A stretch of DNA of 64,000 nt, taken from Thermoactinomyces intermedius (GTDB lineage: Bacteria > Bacillota > Bacilli > Thermoactinomycetales > Thermoactinomycetaceae). Shown here piece after piece: positions 26,276-34,694 of the stretch. The position numbers and the translations under genes are program-made. The first letter of the stretch is position 1, and each line of letters starts with the position of its first letter. The stretch lies in assembly GCF_016055025.1 (NCBI RefSeq), contig NZ_JAECVW010000008.1; one strand, given 5' to 3'. Under the pieces are notes generated by a model that was not told the DNA's origin, ran no database searches, and was given only the letters and a program-made list of their open reading frames with translations.

Positions 26276-27616
26276 GTGGCGAAGCATACCAAAGAAGACA
26301 TTATGCAAATTGTTGAGAAGGAAAATGTCGCTTACATCCGTCTGATTTTTACCGACTTGCAGGGAACCATTAAAAACGTGGAAATTCCCCGGAGCCAATT
26401 GGAAAAAGCATTGGACAACAAAATGATGTTTGACGGTTCCTCCATTGAAGGGTTTGTGCGAATTGAAGAGTCGGATATGCTGCTTTATCCGGATTTGGAT
26501 TCATTCGTGATTTACCCGTGGGGAAATGATGTGAACGGCAGCAAAGTGGCCGGAATCATGTGTGATATCTACAATCCGGACGGCACGCCTTTTGAAGGGG
26601 ATCCCCGGGGTATCTTAAAGCGTGTTCTCAAAGAAGCCGAAGAAATGGGATTCACCTCTTTCAACGTGGGAACCGAACCGGAATTTTTCCTGTTTAAAAC
26701 CGATGAAAACGGAGAGCCCACACTCAATTTGAATGACAAAGGCGGATACTTCGATCTGGCTCCGGTGGATCTCGGGGAAAACTGCCGCCGCGATATCGTG
26801 TTGACGCTGGACAAAATGGGCTTTGAAGTCGAAGCTTCCCACCATGAAGTGGCACCCGGGCAGCATGAAATCGACTTCAAATATGCGGATGCGGTGACAA
26901 CGGCCGACCATATCCAATCATTCAAACTGGTGGTCAAAAACGTGGCACGCCGCTACGGATTGCATGCGACTTTTATGCCCAAGCCGCTTTTTGGCGTCAA
27001 TGGTTCCGGTATGCACTGCCATATGTCGCTGTTTCGCGGCAAGGAAAATGTCTTTTATGATCCTTCCGATGAATTGGGCCTGAGTGAAACTGCCCGGCAT
27101 TTCCTGGCGGGGATTTTAAAGCATGCCCGTGCATTTACAGCGATCACCAACCCGATTGTCAACTCTTACAAACGACTGGTTCCGGGTTATGAAGCGCCTT
27201 GTTATGTCGCATGGTCGCCGAAAAACCGCAGTCCCTTGGTGCGGATTCCTTCTTCCCGCGGTCTGAGCACCCGCATTGAGGTTCGTTCCCCCGACCCTGC
27301 GGCTAATCCTTACCTGGCTTTGGCGGTGATGTTAAAAGCCGGGTTGGACGGAATCAAAAATCAGCTTCCGCTTCCGGAACAAACGGATCGGAACATTTAT
27401 GTCATGGATGAACAAGAACGGCGTGAAGCCGGAATCGAAGATCTGCCGGCCAGCCTGAAAGAAGCCCTGATCGAATTGCAAAAAGATCCGGTCATGGTGG
27501 AAGCATTGGGCGAACACGCGCTTACGCACTTTTTGGAAGCCAAGGAAATTGAATGGGATATGTTCCGGACCAATGTCCATCCTTGGGAACGTGAACAATA
27601 TATGCATTTGTATTGA
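26276..27616 (+). CDS. glnA: Glutamine synthetase, type I
   Basis: 446-residue GSI-alpha glutamine synthetase, making glutamine from glutamate, ammonia and ATP. Signatures include FDGSSIEGFVRIEESDM, EVAPGQHEIDFKY, the ATP-binding KPLFGVNGSGMHCHMS, NSYKRLVPGYEAP and NRSPLVRIPSSRG. The short Bacillus-type length and absence of the adenylylation-site insertion indicate control by feedback and GlnR rather than adenylylation. GTG 26276 follows AGAAGGGAG. It lies 27 bases after glnR. Confidence 0.97.
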   Translation: MAKHTKEDIMQIVEKENVAYIRLIFTDLQGTIKNVEIPRSQLEKALDNKMMFDGSSIEGFVRIEESDMLLYPDLDSFVIYPWGNDVNGSKVAGIMCDIYNPDGTPFEGDPRGILKRVLKEAEEMGFTSFNVGTEPEFFLFKTDENGEPTLNLNDKGGYFDLAPVDLGENCRRDIVLTLDKMGFEVEASHHEVAPGQHEIDFKYADAVTTADHIQSFKLVVKNVARRYGLHATFMPKPLFGVNGSGMHCHMSLFRGKENVFYDPSDELGLSETARHFLAGILKHARAFTAITNPIVNSYKRLVPGYEAPCYVAWSPKNRSPLVRIPSSRGLSTRIEVRSPDPAANPYLALAVMLKAGLDGIKNQLPLPEQTDRNIYVMDEQERREAGIEDLPASLKEALIELQKDPVMVEALGEHALTHFLEAKEIEWDMFRTNVHPWEREQYMHLY

Positions 27617-27621
27617 CCGAA

Positions 27622-27660
27622 TGCCCCCCGTGGTGGAACCCGGGGGCAACCCATTTTTCT
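27622..27660 (+). terminator. Terminator after glnA
   Basis: TGCCCCCCG at 27622-27630 pairs with CGGGGGCA at 27641-27648; the tail includes ATTTTTCTTTATTTT. Confidence 0.75.
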
Positions 27661-27722
27661 TTATTTTCTGAATAGAATGTCTTATAATGAGGGATGTATC
27701 CGGTAATGAAGGGAGCGGAACG

Positions 27723-28157
27723 GTGAACAAAATCAAAAATCTTCTGTTCTTGTCGTTGGCTTTGGCGTTGTGTCTGATCGGGGCACCGGTGGCGGCAAAA
27801 GCAGCCGGAAATCAGTCAGGAGTCCTGGCTTGCACTTTTCAAGGGACTTGGCTGGAAGATGCCAATTGCACTTCCAACCGGTCCACGGTGTACACCGTTG
27901 GAAACGGTGAGCTTCGCACAGGATACTACAATGGCGTTCAGTATGGATGGGGGAGATTGGAAGCAGGGGATTACGAATTGTTGCACTTCCAAGTGGATTT
28001 GGATGGCGACCGGGTTCCGGATGAATTTCAGGCAACCAGTGGCGCCGGAAATTTCACATGGGCCTATCCGGCTTCCGCTAGTTCGGACAGAGCGTTCAGA
28101 GTTTGTGTCTACGATGAGGATTATCAGTTGGAAACCCGTTGTACCCCCTGGTGGTGA
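27723..28157 (+). CDS. Small secreted protein of unknown function
   Basis: 144 residues from GTG 27723 (AAGGGAGCGG upstream). A clear signal peptide (NKIKNLLFLSLALALCLIGAPVAAKAAGN) spans about residues 2-28 with a likely AKA-A cleavage. The mature part of about 115 residues has four cysteines in two pairs (ACTF/ANCTS and RVCVY/TRCTPWW), suggesting two disulfides, and DLDGDRVPDEF, a thrombospondin-3/EF-hand-like calcium loop. I do not recognise the family. It is flanked by terminators and is monocistronic. An extracellular location is well supported; function is not. Confidence 0.7.
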   Translation: MNKIKNLLFLSLALALCLIGAPVAAKAAGNQSGVLACTFQGTWLEDANCTSNRSTVYTVGNGELRTGYYNGVQYGWGRLEAGDYELLHFQVDLDGDRVPDEFQATSGAGNFTWAYPASASSDRAFRVCVYDEDYQLETRCTPWW

Positions 28158-28174
28158 TTTATTCGTTTTTTCAG

Positions 28175-28207
28175 GCACCTGTTTCACCCGCGGACAGGTG
28201 CTTTTTT
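28175..28207 (+). terminator. Terminator after the secreted-protein gene
   Basis: GCACCTGT (28175-28182) pairs with ACAGGTGC (28194-28201), followed by six T. Confidence 0.9.
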
Positions 28208-28245
28208 GTCGGCTTCTTGCCAAAAACGGCGGGGGGACAGGCTTG

Positions 28246-28254
28246 TGCTATAAT
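28246..28254 (+). promoter_or_regulatory. Extended -10 promoter of the RpiR-family gene
   Basis: TGCTATAAT is a perfect extended -10 element (TGnTATAAT); no good -35 is seen. It lies 46 bases before the regulator start. Confidence 0.5.
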
Positions 28255-28299
28255 GAAATTTAAGCAACAAACCACCCGGATGAAGCGAGCTGAAAATCC

Positions 28300-29064
28300 T
28301 TGATCGATCTTCGTAAAATGTTTCATGGAAAAAATCTGACGGAATTGGATAAACAAATTTTGCAATACATCATCGAACATATTGACACGGTCTTGCAAAT
28401 GGGTGTCCGCAAGGTGGCCAAAGCCAATTACACTTCGCCCGCCACGGTCATCCGTTTGTCCAAAAAGTTGGGCTACACCGGGTTTGTCGATATGTATTAC
28501 CAACTTCTGCCACAAGTGAAAAAGATGGAAGTCCGGCCGGGCGGGAGGAGAAAGGATTTTCCGGAAATCCGTCCGCAAGATTTTTTTCAGTACAACACCA
28601 TGGAGGATATTGAACGGTTTATCGACCGGGTGCTCCAATTGCGGAAAAAATTGATTTTTATTTATGCCACCGGATTTTCCGCGATTGCGGCGGAATATTT
28701 GTACAAAAAGCTGTTGGTGTTGGGAAAGAAGACGATTATCGCCAGCGGGACGGACTCTGTCGGGGTGTTTGAAAACAATTTGGAAGACATCGGAGCGTTG
28801 GTGGCGATTTCCAAATCCGGCGAAACCCAGCTGGTGATCGATAAACTGCAGGCGGCCAAAGAACATCAAATCTTTACCGTGTCGTTCACCAAAGAAACGG
28901 AGAACCGGGCAGCGGAACTTTCGGATCTCAATTTTAAAATCGTGGATAATTATGAGCTGGATGACCGGAATATGTTGCCAAACATCTTTTTTCCCCGGTT
29001 GCTGATGCTGTTTGAACTGATTTTCAAGGAGTATTTCGACCGGATGGCACCCAAAGACGGATGA
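28300..29064 (+). CDS. MurR/RpiR-family transcriptional regulator (alpha-glucoside genes)
   Basis: 254 residues. The N-terminal HTH_6 domain has MGVRKVAKANYTSPATVIRLSKKLGYTGF and the C-terminal SIS sugar-phosphate-binding domain has YATGFSAIAAEYLYKKL and VAISKSGETQLVIDKL. RpiR-type regulators next to alpha-glucoside PTS and 6-phospho-alpha-glucosidase genes (GlvR/MalR type) activate those genes in response to phosphorylated sugar, and the same order is seen here. The TTG at 28300 has no strong ribosome site; ATG 28318 is an alternative start. A terminator separates it from the PTS gene. Confidence 0.88.
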   Translation: MIDLRKMFHGKNLTELDKQILQYIIEHIDTVLQMGVRKVAKANYTSPATVIRLSKKLGYTGFVDMYYQLLPQVKKMEVRPGGRRKDFPEIRPQDFFQYNTMEDIERFIDRVLQLRKKLIFIYATGFSAIAAEYLYKKLLVLGKKTIIASGTDSVGVFENNLEDIGALVAISKSGETQLVIDKLQAAKEHQIFTVSFTKETENRAAELSDLNFKIVDNYELDDRNMLPNIFFPRLLMLFELIFKEYFDRMAPKDG

Positions 29065-29097
29065 AACGTGTTTCAATTTGTGAAACACGTTTTTTTC
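29064..29097 (+). terminator. Terminator after RpiR-family gene
   Basis: AAACGTGTTTCA (29064-29075) pairs perfectly with TGAAACACGTTT (29081-29092), then a T-run. Confidence 0.92.
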
Positions 29098-29116
29098 GTT
29101 TGCCAAAACATATACA

Positions 29117-29130
29117 AGGAAGCGCTTACG
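29117..29130 (+). promoter_or_regulatory. Possible CcpA (cre) site before the alpha-glucoside PTS gene
   Basis: AGGAAGCGCTTACG matches TGWAANCGNTNWCA with three mismatches, all outside the central AAGCGCTTAC. It directly precedes a -10-like TATAAA (29132-29137), a sensible place for catabolite repression. Confidence 0.45.
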
Positions 29131-29176
29131 CTATAAACTGGAGTCAAGTCCGAACCACTGAACTGGAGGTGTCACC

Positions 29177-30778
29177 ATGAAGGCAAAGCTGATGGAAGCC
29201 ATGCAGCGGTTTTCCAAAGCGATGTTTATCCCCGTCTTGATTCTGCCGATCGCGGGGATATTGATCGCACTTGGAAATTTGTTGACCAATCCCAAACTCT
29301 TGGAAACCGTTCCTTTGATGAACAACCCGGTGACAACCGGATTTGGCTCCATATTGGCCGGATCCCTAGTTTCCATTCTGGGCAACCTGGGACTCATTTT
29401 CTGTGTGGGAATCACCGTCGGCCTGGCCCGGAAAGAAAAGCCGGTCGCAGGGTTCACCGCCTTGTTGGGGTATTTGGTTTTTGTTCATGCGATGAACAAG
29501 TTTATGGAATTGAGCGGCCGGCTGGTGGAGGCGGAATCGCTGCAAGGAACGGGGCAAACCCTGGTTTTGGGCGTGCAAATTCTGGATATGGGTGTATTTT
29601 TGGGAATTATTCTCGGAATTGTAACCGCTTTTATTCATAACCGGTGGATCGATACGGAATTCAAAGGCGCTTTTCAAATTTACGGCGGATCCCGTTTCGT
29701 CTTTATCCTCCTGATTCCGACGGTGGTGTTGTTGGCCGGTGTCTTGATGTACATCTGGCCTTTTTTCCAAAGCGGGATCCACAGTTTGGGGACGCTGATT
29801 CAACGGAGCGGGAGTTTTGGGATCTTTTTGTACGGGGCGTTGGAACGCCTGCTCATCCCGACCGGATTGCACCACTTGGTGTATACCCCGTTTTTGTACA
29901 CTTCGCTGGGGGGAGTGGCCGAAGTCGGCGGGCAAATTTACGAAGGAGCCCGGAACATTTATTATGCGGAGATTGCCAATCCGGGGGTTACCCGGCTTTC
30001 GGAGAGCGTGATCTGGGATGCGCGGGGCATTTCCAAGATGTTTGGGTTGATCGGGGCGTGCCTGGCGATGTACCACACGGCCAAGCCTGAAAACAAAGCC
30101 AAAGCCAAAGCCGTGTTGCTTCCGGCGGCGTTTACTTCCTTCATTGCCGGGGTGACCGAACCGATTGAATTTTCCTTTATGTTTGTGGCGCCGTTGTTGT
30201 TTGCGGTGCATGCCGTCTTTAGCGGGCTCAGCATGGTGGTTCTCAACCTGCTGGATGTGCGCGCCATCGGGCCCAACGGGATGATTGACTTTTTGCTTTA
30301 CAACCTGCCGCTTGGCATTCAGAAAACCGGTTGGCCGTTGTATGTGTTGGTTGGACTGTTGTTCTTTGTCATTTATTACGTAGTTTTCCGTTTCCTGATT
30401 GTCAAATTTAATTTTCAAACGATCGGCCGGGAAGAAAAAGGACAGGAAGTCCGGTTGTATTCCAAAAAGGATTACCAGGAGAAAAAGAAGCGGAACCGGG
30501 AGGAAGGACAAGCATCCAAGGAGACATCTGATGTGGCCGGTGTCATTGTCCGGGCGCTTGGCGGGGCGGAAAACATCCAAACGGTGACCAATTGTTACAC
30601 ACGTCTCCGGTTGACATTGGTTCATCCGGAGAAGGTGGATGAAACGGTTTTGAAAAATGAAACCGGTGCCAGCGGAGTGATTATTCGCGACCAAAACGTG
30701 CAAGTGGTTTACGGATTGCAGGTGACAAACATCCGGAAAGCCGTGGACCGGTATTTGGGACGCGCCGGTCAAGAATGA
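29177..30778 (+). CDS. PTS alpha-glucoside transporter, IICB subunit
   Basis: 533-residue PTS permease of the glucose/alpha-glucoside superfamily (GlvC/MalP type). IIC covers about residues 1-420 with ten or so membrane segments and the signature AGVTEPIEFSFMFVAPLLF; after a charged linker, the IIB domain carries the phosphorylation site TNCYTRLRLTL (cysteine near residue 473). There is no IIA domain, so phosphate must come from a IIA made elsewhere. The next gene is a 6-phospho-alpha-glucosidase, so maltose or a related alpha-glucoside is the probable substrate. GGAGGTG precedes ATG 29177. Confidence 0.92.
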   Translation: MKAKLMEAMQRFSKAMFIPVLILPIAGILIALGNLLTNPKLLETVPLMNNPVTTGFGSILAGSLVSILGNLGLIFCVGITVGLARKEKPVAGFTALLGYLVFVHAMNKFMELSGRLVEAESLQGTGQTLVLGVQILDMGVFLGIILGIVTAFIHNRWIDTEFKGAFQIYGGSRFVFILLIPTVVLLAGVLMYIWPFFQSGIHSLGTLIQRSGSFGIFLYGALERLLIPTGLHHLVYTPFLYTSLGGVAEVGGQIYEGARNIYYAEIANPGVTRLSESVIWDARGISKMFGLIGACLAMYHTAKPENKAKAKAVLLPAAFTSFIAGVTEPIEFSFMFVAPLLFAVHAVFSGLSMVVLNLLDVRAIGPNGMIDFLLYNLPLGIQKTGWPLYVLVGLLFFVIYYVVFRFLIVKFNFQTIGREEKGQEVRLYSKKDYQEKKKRNREEGQASKETSDVAGVIVRALGGAENIQTVTNCYTRLRLTLVHPEKVDETVLKNETGASGVIIRDQNVQVVYGLQVTNIRKAVDRYLGRAGQE

Positions 30779-30801
30779 CTCACAGAAAGGAAGAGATGGT
30801 G

Positions 30802-32127
30802 ATGAAAAAGTTTTCCATTGTGATTGCAGGCGGAGGAAGCACTTATACACCGGGAATCGTCATGATGCTGTTGGATCATTTGGAAACGTTTCCGATTCGG
30901 AAATTGAAATTATACGATAACGACGAAAAGCGGCAACACATGATCGGGGAAGCCTTGAAAATCGTGTTGAACGAACGTGCGCCGGAGATCGAGTACACTT
31001 ACACCACCGATCCGGAAGAAGCATTCACGGACATCGATTTCTGTTTTGCCCACATCCGGGTCGGGAAATATGAAATGCGCGAGCTGGATGAAAAAATTCC
31101 GCTCAAACACGGGGTGGTCGGCCAGGAAACGTGCGGTCCCGGAGGCATTGCTTATGGCATGCGCAGCATCGGACCGATGATTGAATTAATCGATTGGATG
31201 GAAAAATACTCCCCGGATGCATGGATGTTAAACTATTCCAATCCGGCCGCCATCGTGGCCGAAGCCTGCCGGATTCTCCGCCCGAACGCCAAAGTGCTGA
31301 ACATTTGCGACATGCCGGTGGGAACCCTCCGGAGAATGTCCCAGATTATCGGCAAAACGCCGAAAGAGTTGGATGTTCGTTATTTCGGGTTGAATCACTT
31401 CGGTTGGTGGACCAGCGTCAAAGACAAGGAAGGCAATGAATACCTGCCGCAAATCCGCGAATATGTGAAAGAAAACGGTTATTTGACCCAGATCGAAGTC
31501 GATACCCAGCACATGGATCCCAGCTGGCAAGAAACGCATAAAAAAGCAAAAGATTTGTTGGCGGTCGACCCGCGGTTTTTGCCCAACACGTATTTAAAAT
31601 ATTATTTCTATCCCGATGAAGTGGTTGAAAGCGCCAACCCCAAATACACGCGAGCCAATGAAGTGATGGACGGAAGAGAGAAGAATGTCTTTTCCGCCGC
31701 CAGAGAAATAATTGAAAAAGGGACGGCGGAAGGAAGTGAATTTGCCATCGGCAGCCATGCAACCTTCATCGTCGATCTGGCCCGGGCCATTGCATTCAAC
31801 ACCCATGAGCGGATGATCATGATTGTCGAAAATAACGGTTCCATTGCCAACTTTGATGATGATGCCATGGTTGAGGTCCCGTGCATTGTCGGCTCTGACG
31901 GCCCGGAACCGCTCAGTCAGGGGAAAATTCCCGAATTCCAAAGAGCATTGATGCTTCAACAAGTTACCGTGGAAAAAATGGTGGTCCAAGCCTACATCGA
32001 AGGCAGTTACCAAAAGTTGTGGCAGGCGTTGATCCTGTCCAAAACCGTCCCCAGTGCCAAAGTGGCGAAAAAAGTGCTGGATGACCTGATGGAAGCCAAC
32101 CGGGGATACTGGCCGGAATTAAAATAA
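30802..32127 (+). CDS. malA: 6-phospho-alpha-glucosidase, GH4 family
   Basis: 441-residue NAD- and metal-dependent glycosidase of family GH4 that hydrolyses maltose 6'-phosphate and similar sugars (MalA/GlvA). Motifs are IAGGGSTYTPGIV (NAD-binding), GQETCGPGGIAYGMRS, LNYSNPAAIV, NICDMPVGT with the cysteine-aspartate pair typical of alpha-specific members, and FGLNHFGWW. ATG 30802 aligns with family starts; ATG 30796 is also possible with AAAGGA upstream. It starts 23 bases after the PTS gene and shares its transcript. Also known as glvA. Confidence 0.95.
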   Translation: MKKFSIVIAGGGSTYTPGIVMMLLDHLETFPIRKLKLYDNDEKRQHMIGEALKIVLNERAPEIEYTYTTDPEEAFTDIDFCFAHIRVGKYEMRELDEKIPLKHGVVGQETCGPGGIAYGMRSIGPMIELIDWMEKYSPDAWMLNYSNPAAIVAEACRILRPNAKVLNICDMPVGTLRRMSQIIGKTPKELDVRYFGLNHFGWWTSVKDKEGNEYLPQIREYVKENGYLTQIEVDTQHMDPSWQETHKKAKDLLAVDPRFLPNTYLKYYFYPDEVVESANPKYTRANEVMDGREKNVFSAAREIIEKGTAEGSEFAIGSHATFIVDLARAIAFNTHERMIMIVENNGSIANFDDDAMVEVPCIVGSDGPEPLSQGKIPEFQRALMLQQVTVEKMVVQAYIEGSYQKLWQALILSKTVPSAKVAKKVLDDLMEANRGYWPELK

Positions 32128-32147
32128 CGTTTGTGGCCCGGATTTTG

Positions 32148-32176
32148 GATCCAAGTCTTTTCAGGCTTGGATCTTT
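32148..32176 (+). terminator. Terminator after malA
   Basis: GATCCAAG (32148-32155) pairs with CTTGGATC (32165-32172), followed by TTTTGGTTTG. The rest of the 336-base gap to the next gene holds only the promoter listed next. Confidence 0.7.
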
Positions 32177-32396
32177 TGGTTTGCTGTGGTTTTTGAAACA
32201 AATGCTGATGCTGTCGGAGAGGATGGAAATTTTCAAAGAGAGAACGGACGGATGCGACTGAAGCGTCCAATGTCCGTGTGCAAAACGCATTTCAGTTCGC
32301 CTGACATCACAAATCAGTTTGCAACACAAACAAACTTTAACCAGGATGATTCGCACCAAGCAAGGAATGAAGATGCAGGGGGATGCAGGCGCAAAG

Positions 32397-32425
32397 TTGA
32401 GCAAACTGCCGGGGATGTGTATGAT
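32397..32425 (+). promoter_or_regulatory. Sigma-A promoter of the HAD phosphatase gene
   Basis: TTGAGC (32397-32402) and TATGAT (32420-32425) with a 17-base spacer, 38 bases before the start codon. Confidence 0.65.
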
Positions 32426-32463
32426 AGCATGTATGTACCAACAGAATGAGAAAGGGGAGGGCC

Positions 32464-33330
32464 ATGGAAAGAAACCGGTCAGAGATCAAAGCGATTGCAC
32501 TGGACATGGACGGGACGATGTTGAATGTAAACAGTCAGGTGGAGCCGGAATTGGTCGATCTGTTCAGACAACTCAAGCAGGCGGGGATCCGGATTTTTGT
32601 TGCGACCGGCCGGACTTTTCCTGAAGTCCGGCGGGTTCTTCCGGAACATCTGGAAATCGACGGGGTGGTGACGGCCAACGGGGCGGTGACTTATATCGGG
32701 GACCAGATCATTTCCCGCCGCACCTTGGATCCGTCCGTCGTGAGAGAGGCTGTTTTTCAAGCCGGACAGGAGAATATCTATTATGAAGTTCATACGGCTG
32801 AAGGCGTCCGTTTTGCCCTGGCAAAAGAGAAAGAGCGGATGATGGAGGAAGTGTTCAAGGAAAAGCCTGACACGTTGTTTGAAAATGAATGGCTCTCCCG
32901 GAAAGCCGCTTTAAAAGAAAAAATGGTCTGGCTGGATCATTTGGTGGATGAAGATATCGTCAAAATTTATTTTTTCAGTATGGAGCCCGGGAACATCCGG
33001 AAATGGCGGAATGCATTGGAGCGGATGAAAAACCGCACGCCGTTTACCCTTTTGTCTTCTTCCAGGCATAATTGTGAAATCATGGCGGACCAGGTGTCGA
33101 AGGCATACGGGTTGAGTCTGGTGTTAAAAGAATATCAGCTTGCGCCCGCCCATTTGATGGCCGTTGGCGACAGCGAAAATGACCTTTCGATGTTTAAGTT
33201 AGCATCTCGTGCGGTGGCCATGCAAAACGCCGCGGATGAAATCAAAGAGCATGCGGATGAAGTGACGAAACTTCCGTATGACGAGAATGGATTATACCAT
33301 TTTTTGCGGGAAGAGTTTTTTGGTTCGTAG
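32464..33330 (+). CDS. Cof-type HAD-superfamily hydrolase
   Basis: 288-residue HAD phosphatase with a C2B (Cof) cap. Motif I is ALDMDGTML, motif II is FVATGR, motif III includes the lysine before the last motif, and motif IV is AVGDSENDLSMF. Such enzymes dephosphorylate sugar phosphates, flavin mononucleotide or other small phosphates; specificity cannot be inferred. It lies between two sugar operons with its own promoter and terminator, so a sugar-phosphate substrate is plausible only by context. GGGGAGG precedes ATG 32464. Confidence 0.9.
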   Translation: MERNRSEIKAIALDMDGTMLNVNSQVEPELVDLFRQLKQAGIRIFVATGRTFPEVRRVLPEHLEIDGVVTANGAVTYIGDQIISRRTLDPSVVREAVFQAGQENIYYEVHTAEGVRFALAKEKERMMEEVFKEKPDTLFENEWLSRKAALKEKMVWLDHLVDEDIVKIYFFSMEPGNIRKWRNALERMKNRTPFTLLSSSRHNCEIMADQVSKAYGLSLVLKEYQLAPAHLMAVGDSENDLSMFKLASRAVAMQNAADEIKEHADEVTKLPYDENGLYHFLREEFFGS

Positions 33331-33339
33331 GTGCAAAAG

Positions 33340-33375
33340 GGTTGTTGGCAGGAGTGTCTGCCGGCGACCTTTTTT
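33340..33375 (+). terminator. Terminator after HAD gene
   Basis: A 12-bp stem between 33340-33351 and 33358-33369, including three G-U pairs, followed by six T. Confidence 0.88.
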
Positions 33376-33403
33376 GTGTATATAATTTTCTTAATTTTTT
33401 ATA

Positions 33404-33432
33404 TTGAAAAAATATAATTCCGATTATATAAT
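33404..33432 (+). promoter_or_regulatory. Consensus sigma-A promoter of the tagatose operon
   Basis: TTGAAA (33404-33409) and TATAAT (33427-33432) are separated by exactly 17 bases. Transcription should start near 33439, so the in-frame TTG 33404 and ATG 33431 cannot be translation starts of the regulator. Confidence 0.85.
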
Positions 33433-33487
33433 GATAAATGAAAACAAAAAAGAACATTTTCGAACAATAGAAAGCGGGGGGATCCGA

Positions 33488-34240
33488 ATTCTCAAGCAAG
33501 AGAGGCATAAGCGGATCTTGGAAATGATTGAGGAAAACATGTTTTTAAAAGTGAATGAAGCCGCCAGGCGCTTGGGCGTAACCGAAATGACGATCCGGCG
33601 CGATTTTCAATTTTTGGAGGAACAGGGCCGGATCATCCGGGTTCATGGCGGTGCCAGGAAAAAGCCCCCGGGCGGGTATATCGAGCTGTCCCATGACGAG
33701 AAGAAAACGTTGAATATCAGGGAGAAAAAGTATGTGGCCAAGAAAGCCGCCGAATTGATCAAACCGGATGATACCGTTTTTATCGGACCCGGAACGACGA
33801 CCGAATTGATTTATGATTATATCCAGGCTCCTTCTCTGAACGTCATTACCAACTCCATCACCATTTTTAACAAATTTCAGGAAAACAAAAATTTTCACGT
33901 GGTGTTGGTGGGCGGCCGGCTGCGGGAAAGGACAAAAACGTTTGTCGGGTATTTTGCCGGCAAATGGATCCGGGATATCAAAGTGCAAAAAGCTTTTATC
34001 GGGACCAACGGGATTGCGGACGAACACATCACCACTGCGGATGAGGAAGAAGGGGCGCTTCAGCGGATCGTGCTGGAAAATTCCGCAGAGAAGTATGTAG
34101 TGGCAGACAGCAGCAAATTCGGGGTCCGGGCTTTCCAAATCATCTGCCATGTTCAAGAGATTACGGGAATTATCACGGATCCGGACATTCCGCCCCTTTA
34201 TCAGAAGTTATACAAAGATCAGTGCCAAATCATTTGCTGA
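33488..34240 (+). CDS. DeoR-family regulator of the tagatose operon (LacR-like)
   Basis: About 250 residues. The N-terminal DeoR helix-turn-helix reads LKQERHKRILEMI ... VNEAARRLGVTEMTIRRDFQFLEEQGRIIRVHGGA, followed by the DeoR sensor domain with FIGPGTTTELIYDYI and FIGTNGI, which bind a sugar phosphate. The start is odd: the family normally begins MLKQERH, and the codon at the Met position is ATT (33488), six bases after GGGGGG. Upstream ATG/TTG codons fall inside the promoter, and the next TTG/ATG (33518, 33524) would remove the first helix. An AUU start is inferred. It heads the lacAB-gatABC-lacCD operon and probably represses it, with tagatose 6-phosphate as a likely inducer. Confidence 0.85.
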   Translation: MLKQERHKRILEMIEENMFLKVNEAARRLGVTEMTIRRDFQFLEEQGRIIRVHGGARKKPPGGYIELSHDEKKTLNIREKKYVAKKAAELIKPDDTVFIGPGTTTELIYDYIQAPSLNVITNSITIFNKFQENKNFHVVLVGGRLRERTKTFVGYFAGKWIRDIKVQKAFIGTNGIADEHITTADEEEGALQRIVLENSAEKYVVADSSKFGVRAFQIICHVQEITGIITDPDIPPLYQKLYKDQCQIIC

Positions 34241-34254
34241 CGGGAGGTTGCCGC

Positions 34255-34683
34255 ATGAAAATTGCCATCGGCAGTGATGCCAAGGGGTTTGAAATGAAAC
34301 AAGACCTGATCGCTTATTTCCAAAGCTTGGGATATCCGGTCCGGGATGTGACGCCGGAACCGGATCTGGATTTTGTGGATGCGGCGGTCCGGGTTTCCAA
34401 AGCGGTCCGGGACCAACGGGCAGACCGCGGCATCATCATTGATGAATACGGGATTGGTTCATTCATGGCCGCCAATAAACACAAAGGCATCATTTGCGCC
34501 CATGTATGCAATGAACATTCGGCCGAGATGACCCGGAGACACAACAACGCCAATATCCTTGCCATCGGAAGCGGCATGGTCGGGAAAACGCTGGCCCGAA
34601 AGATCAGCCGGGTTTTTGTGGAGCAGGAATATGACGGCGGAAGACATCAAATCCGAGTCGACATGCTGAACCGGCAGTGCTGA
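34255..34683 (+). CDS. lacA: Galactose-6-phosphate isomerase subunit LacA
   Basis: 142-residue RpiB/LacAB-family protein, one half of the heteromeric isomerase converting galactose 6-phosphate to tagatose 6-phosphate. MKIAIGSDAKGFEMKQDLI opens it and NNANILAIGSGMVGKTLA is typical. The catalytic cysteine of RpiB-type active sites (CGTG in LacB) is replaced here by DEYGIG, as expected for the A subunit. GGGAGG precedes ATG 34255, 15 bases after the regulator. Confidence 0.92.
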   Translation: MKIAIGSDAKGFEMKQDLIAYFQSLGYPVRDVTPEPDLDFVDAAVRVSKAVRDQRADRGIIIDEYGIGSFMAANKHKGIICAHVCNEHSAEMTRRHNNANILAIGSGMVGKTLARKISRVFVEQEYDGGRHQIRVDMLNRQC

Positions 34684-34694
34684 GGAGGGGAACG

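Noticed and set aside
29366..30850. 494-codon open frame on the minus strand opposite the alpha-glucoside PTS gene
   Set aside because: The plus-strand frame is a clear PTS IICB protein; the antisense frame has no recognisable domain and a His/Gln/Pro-rich composition typical of shadow frames.
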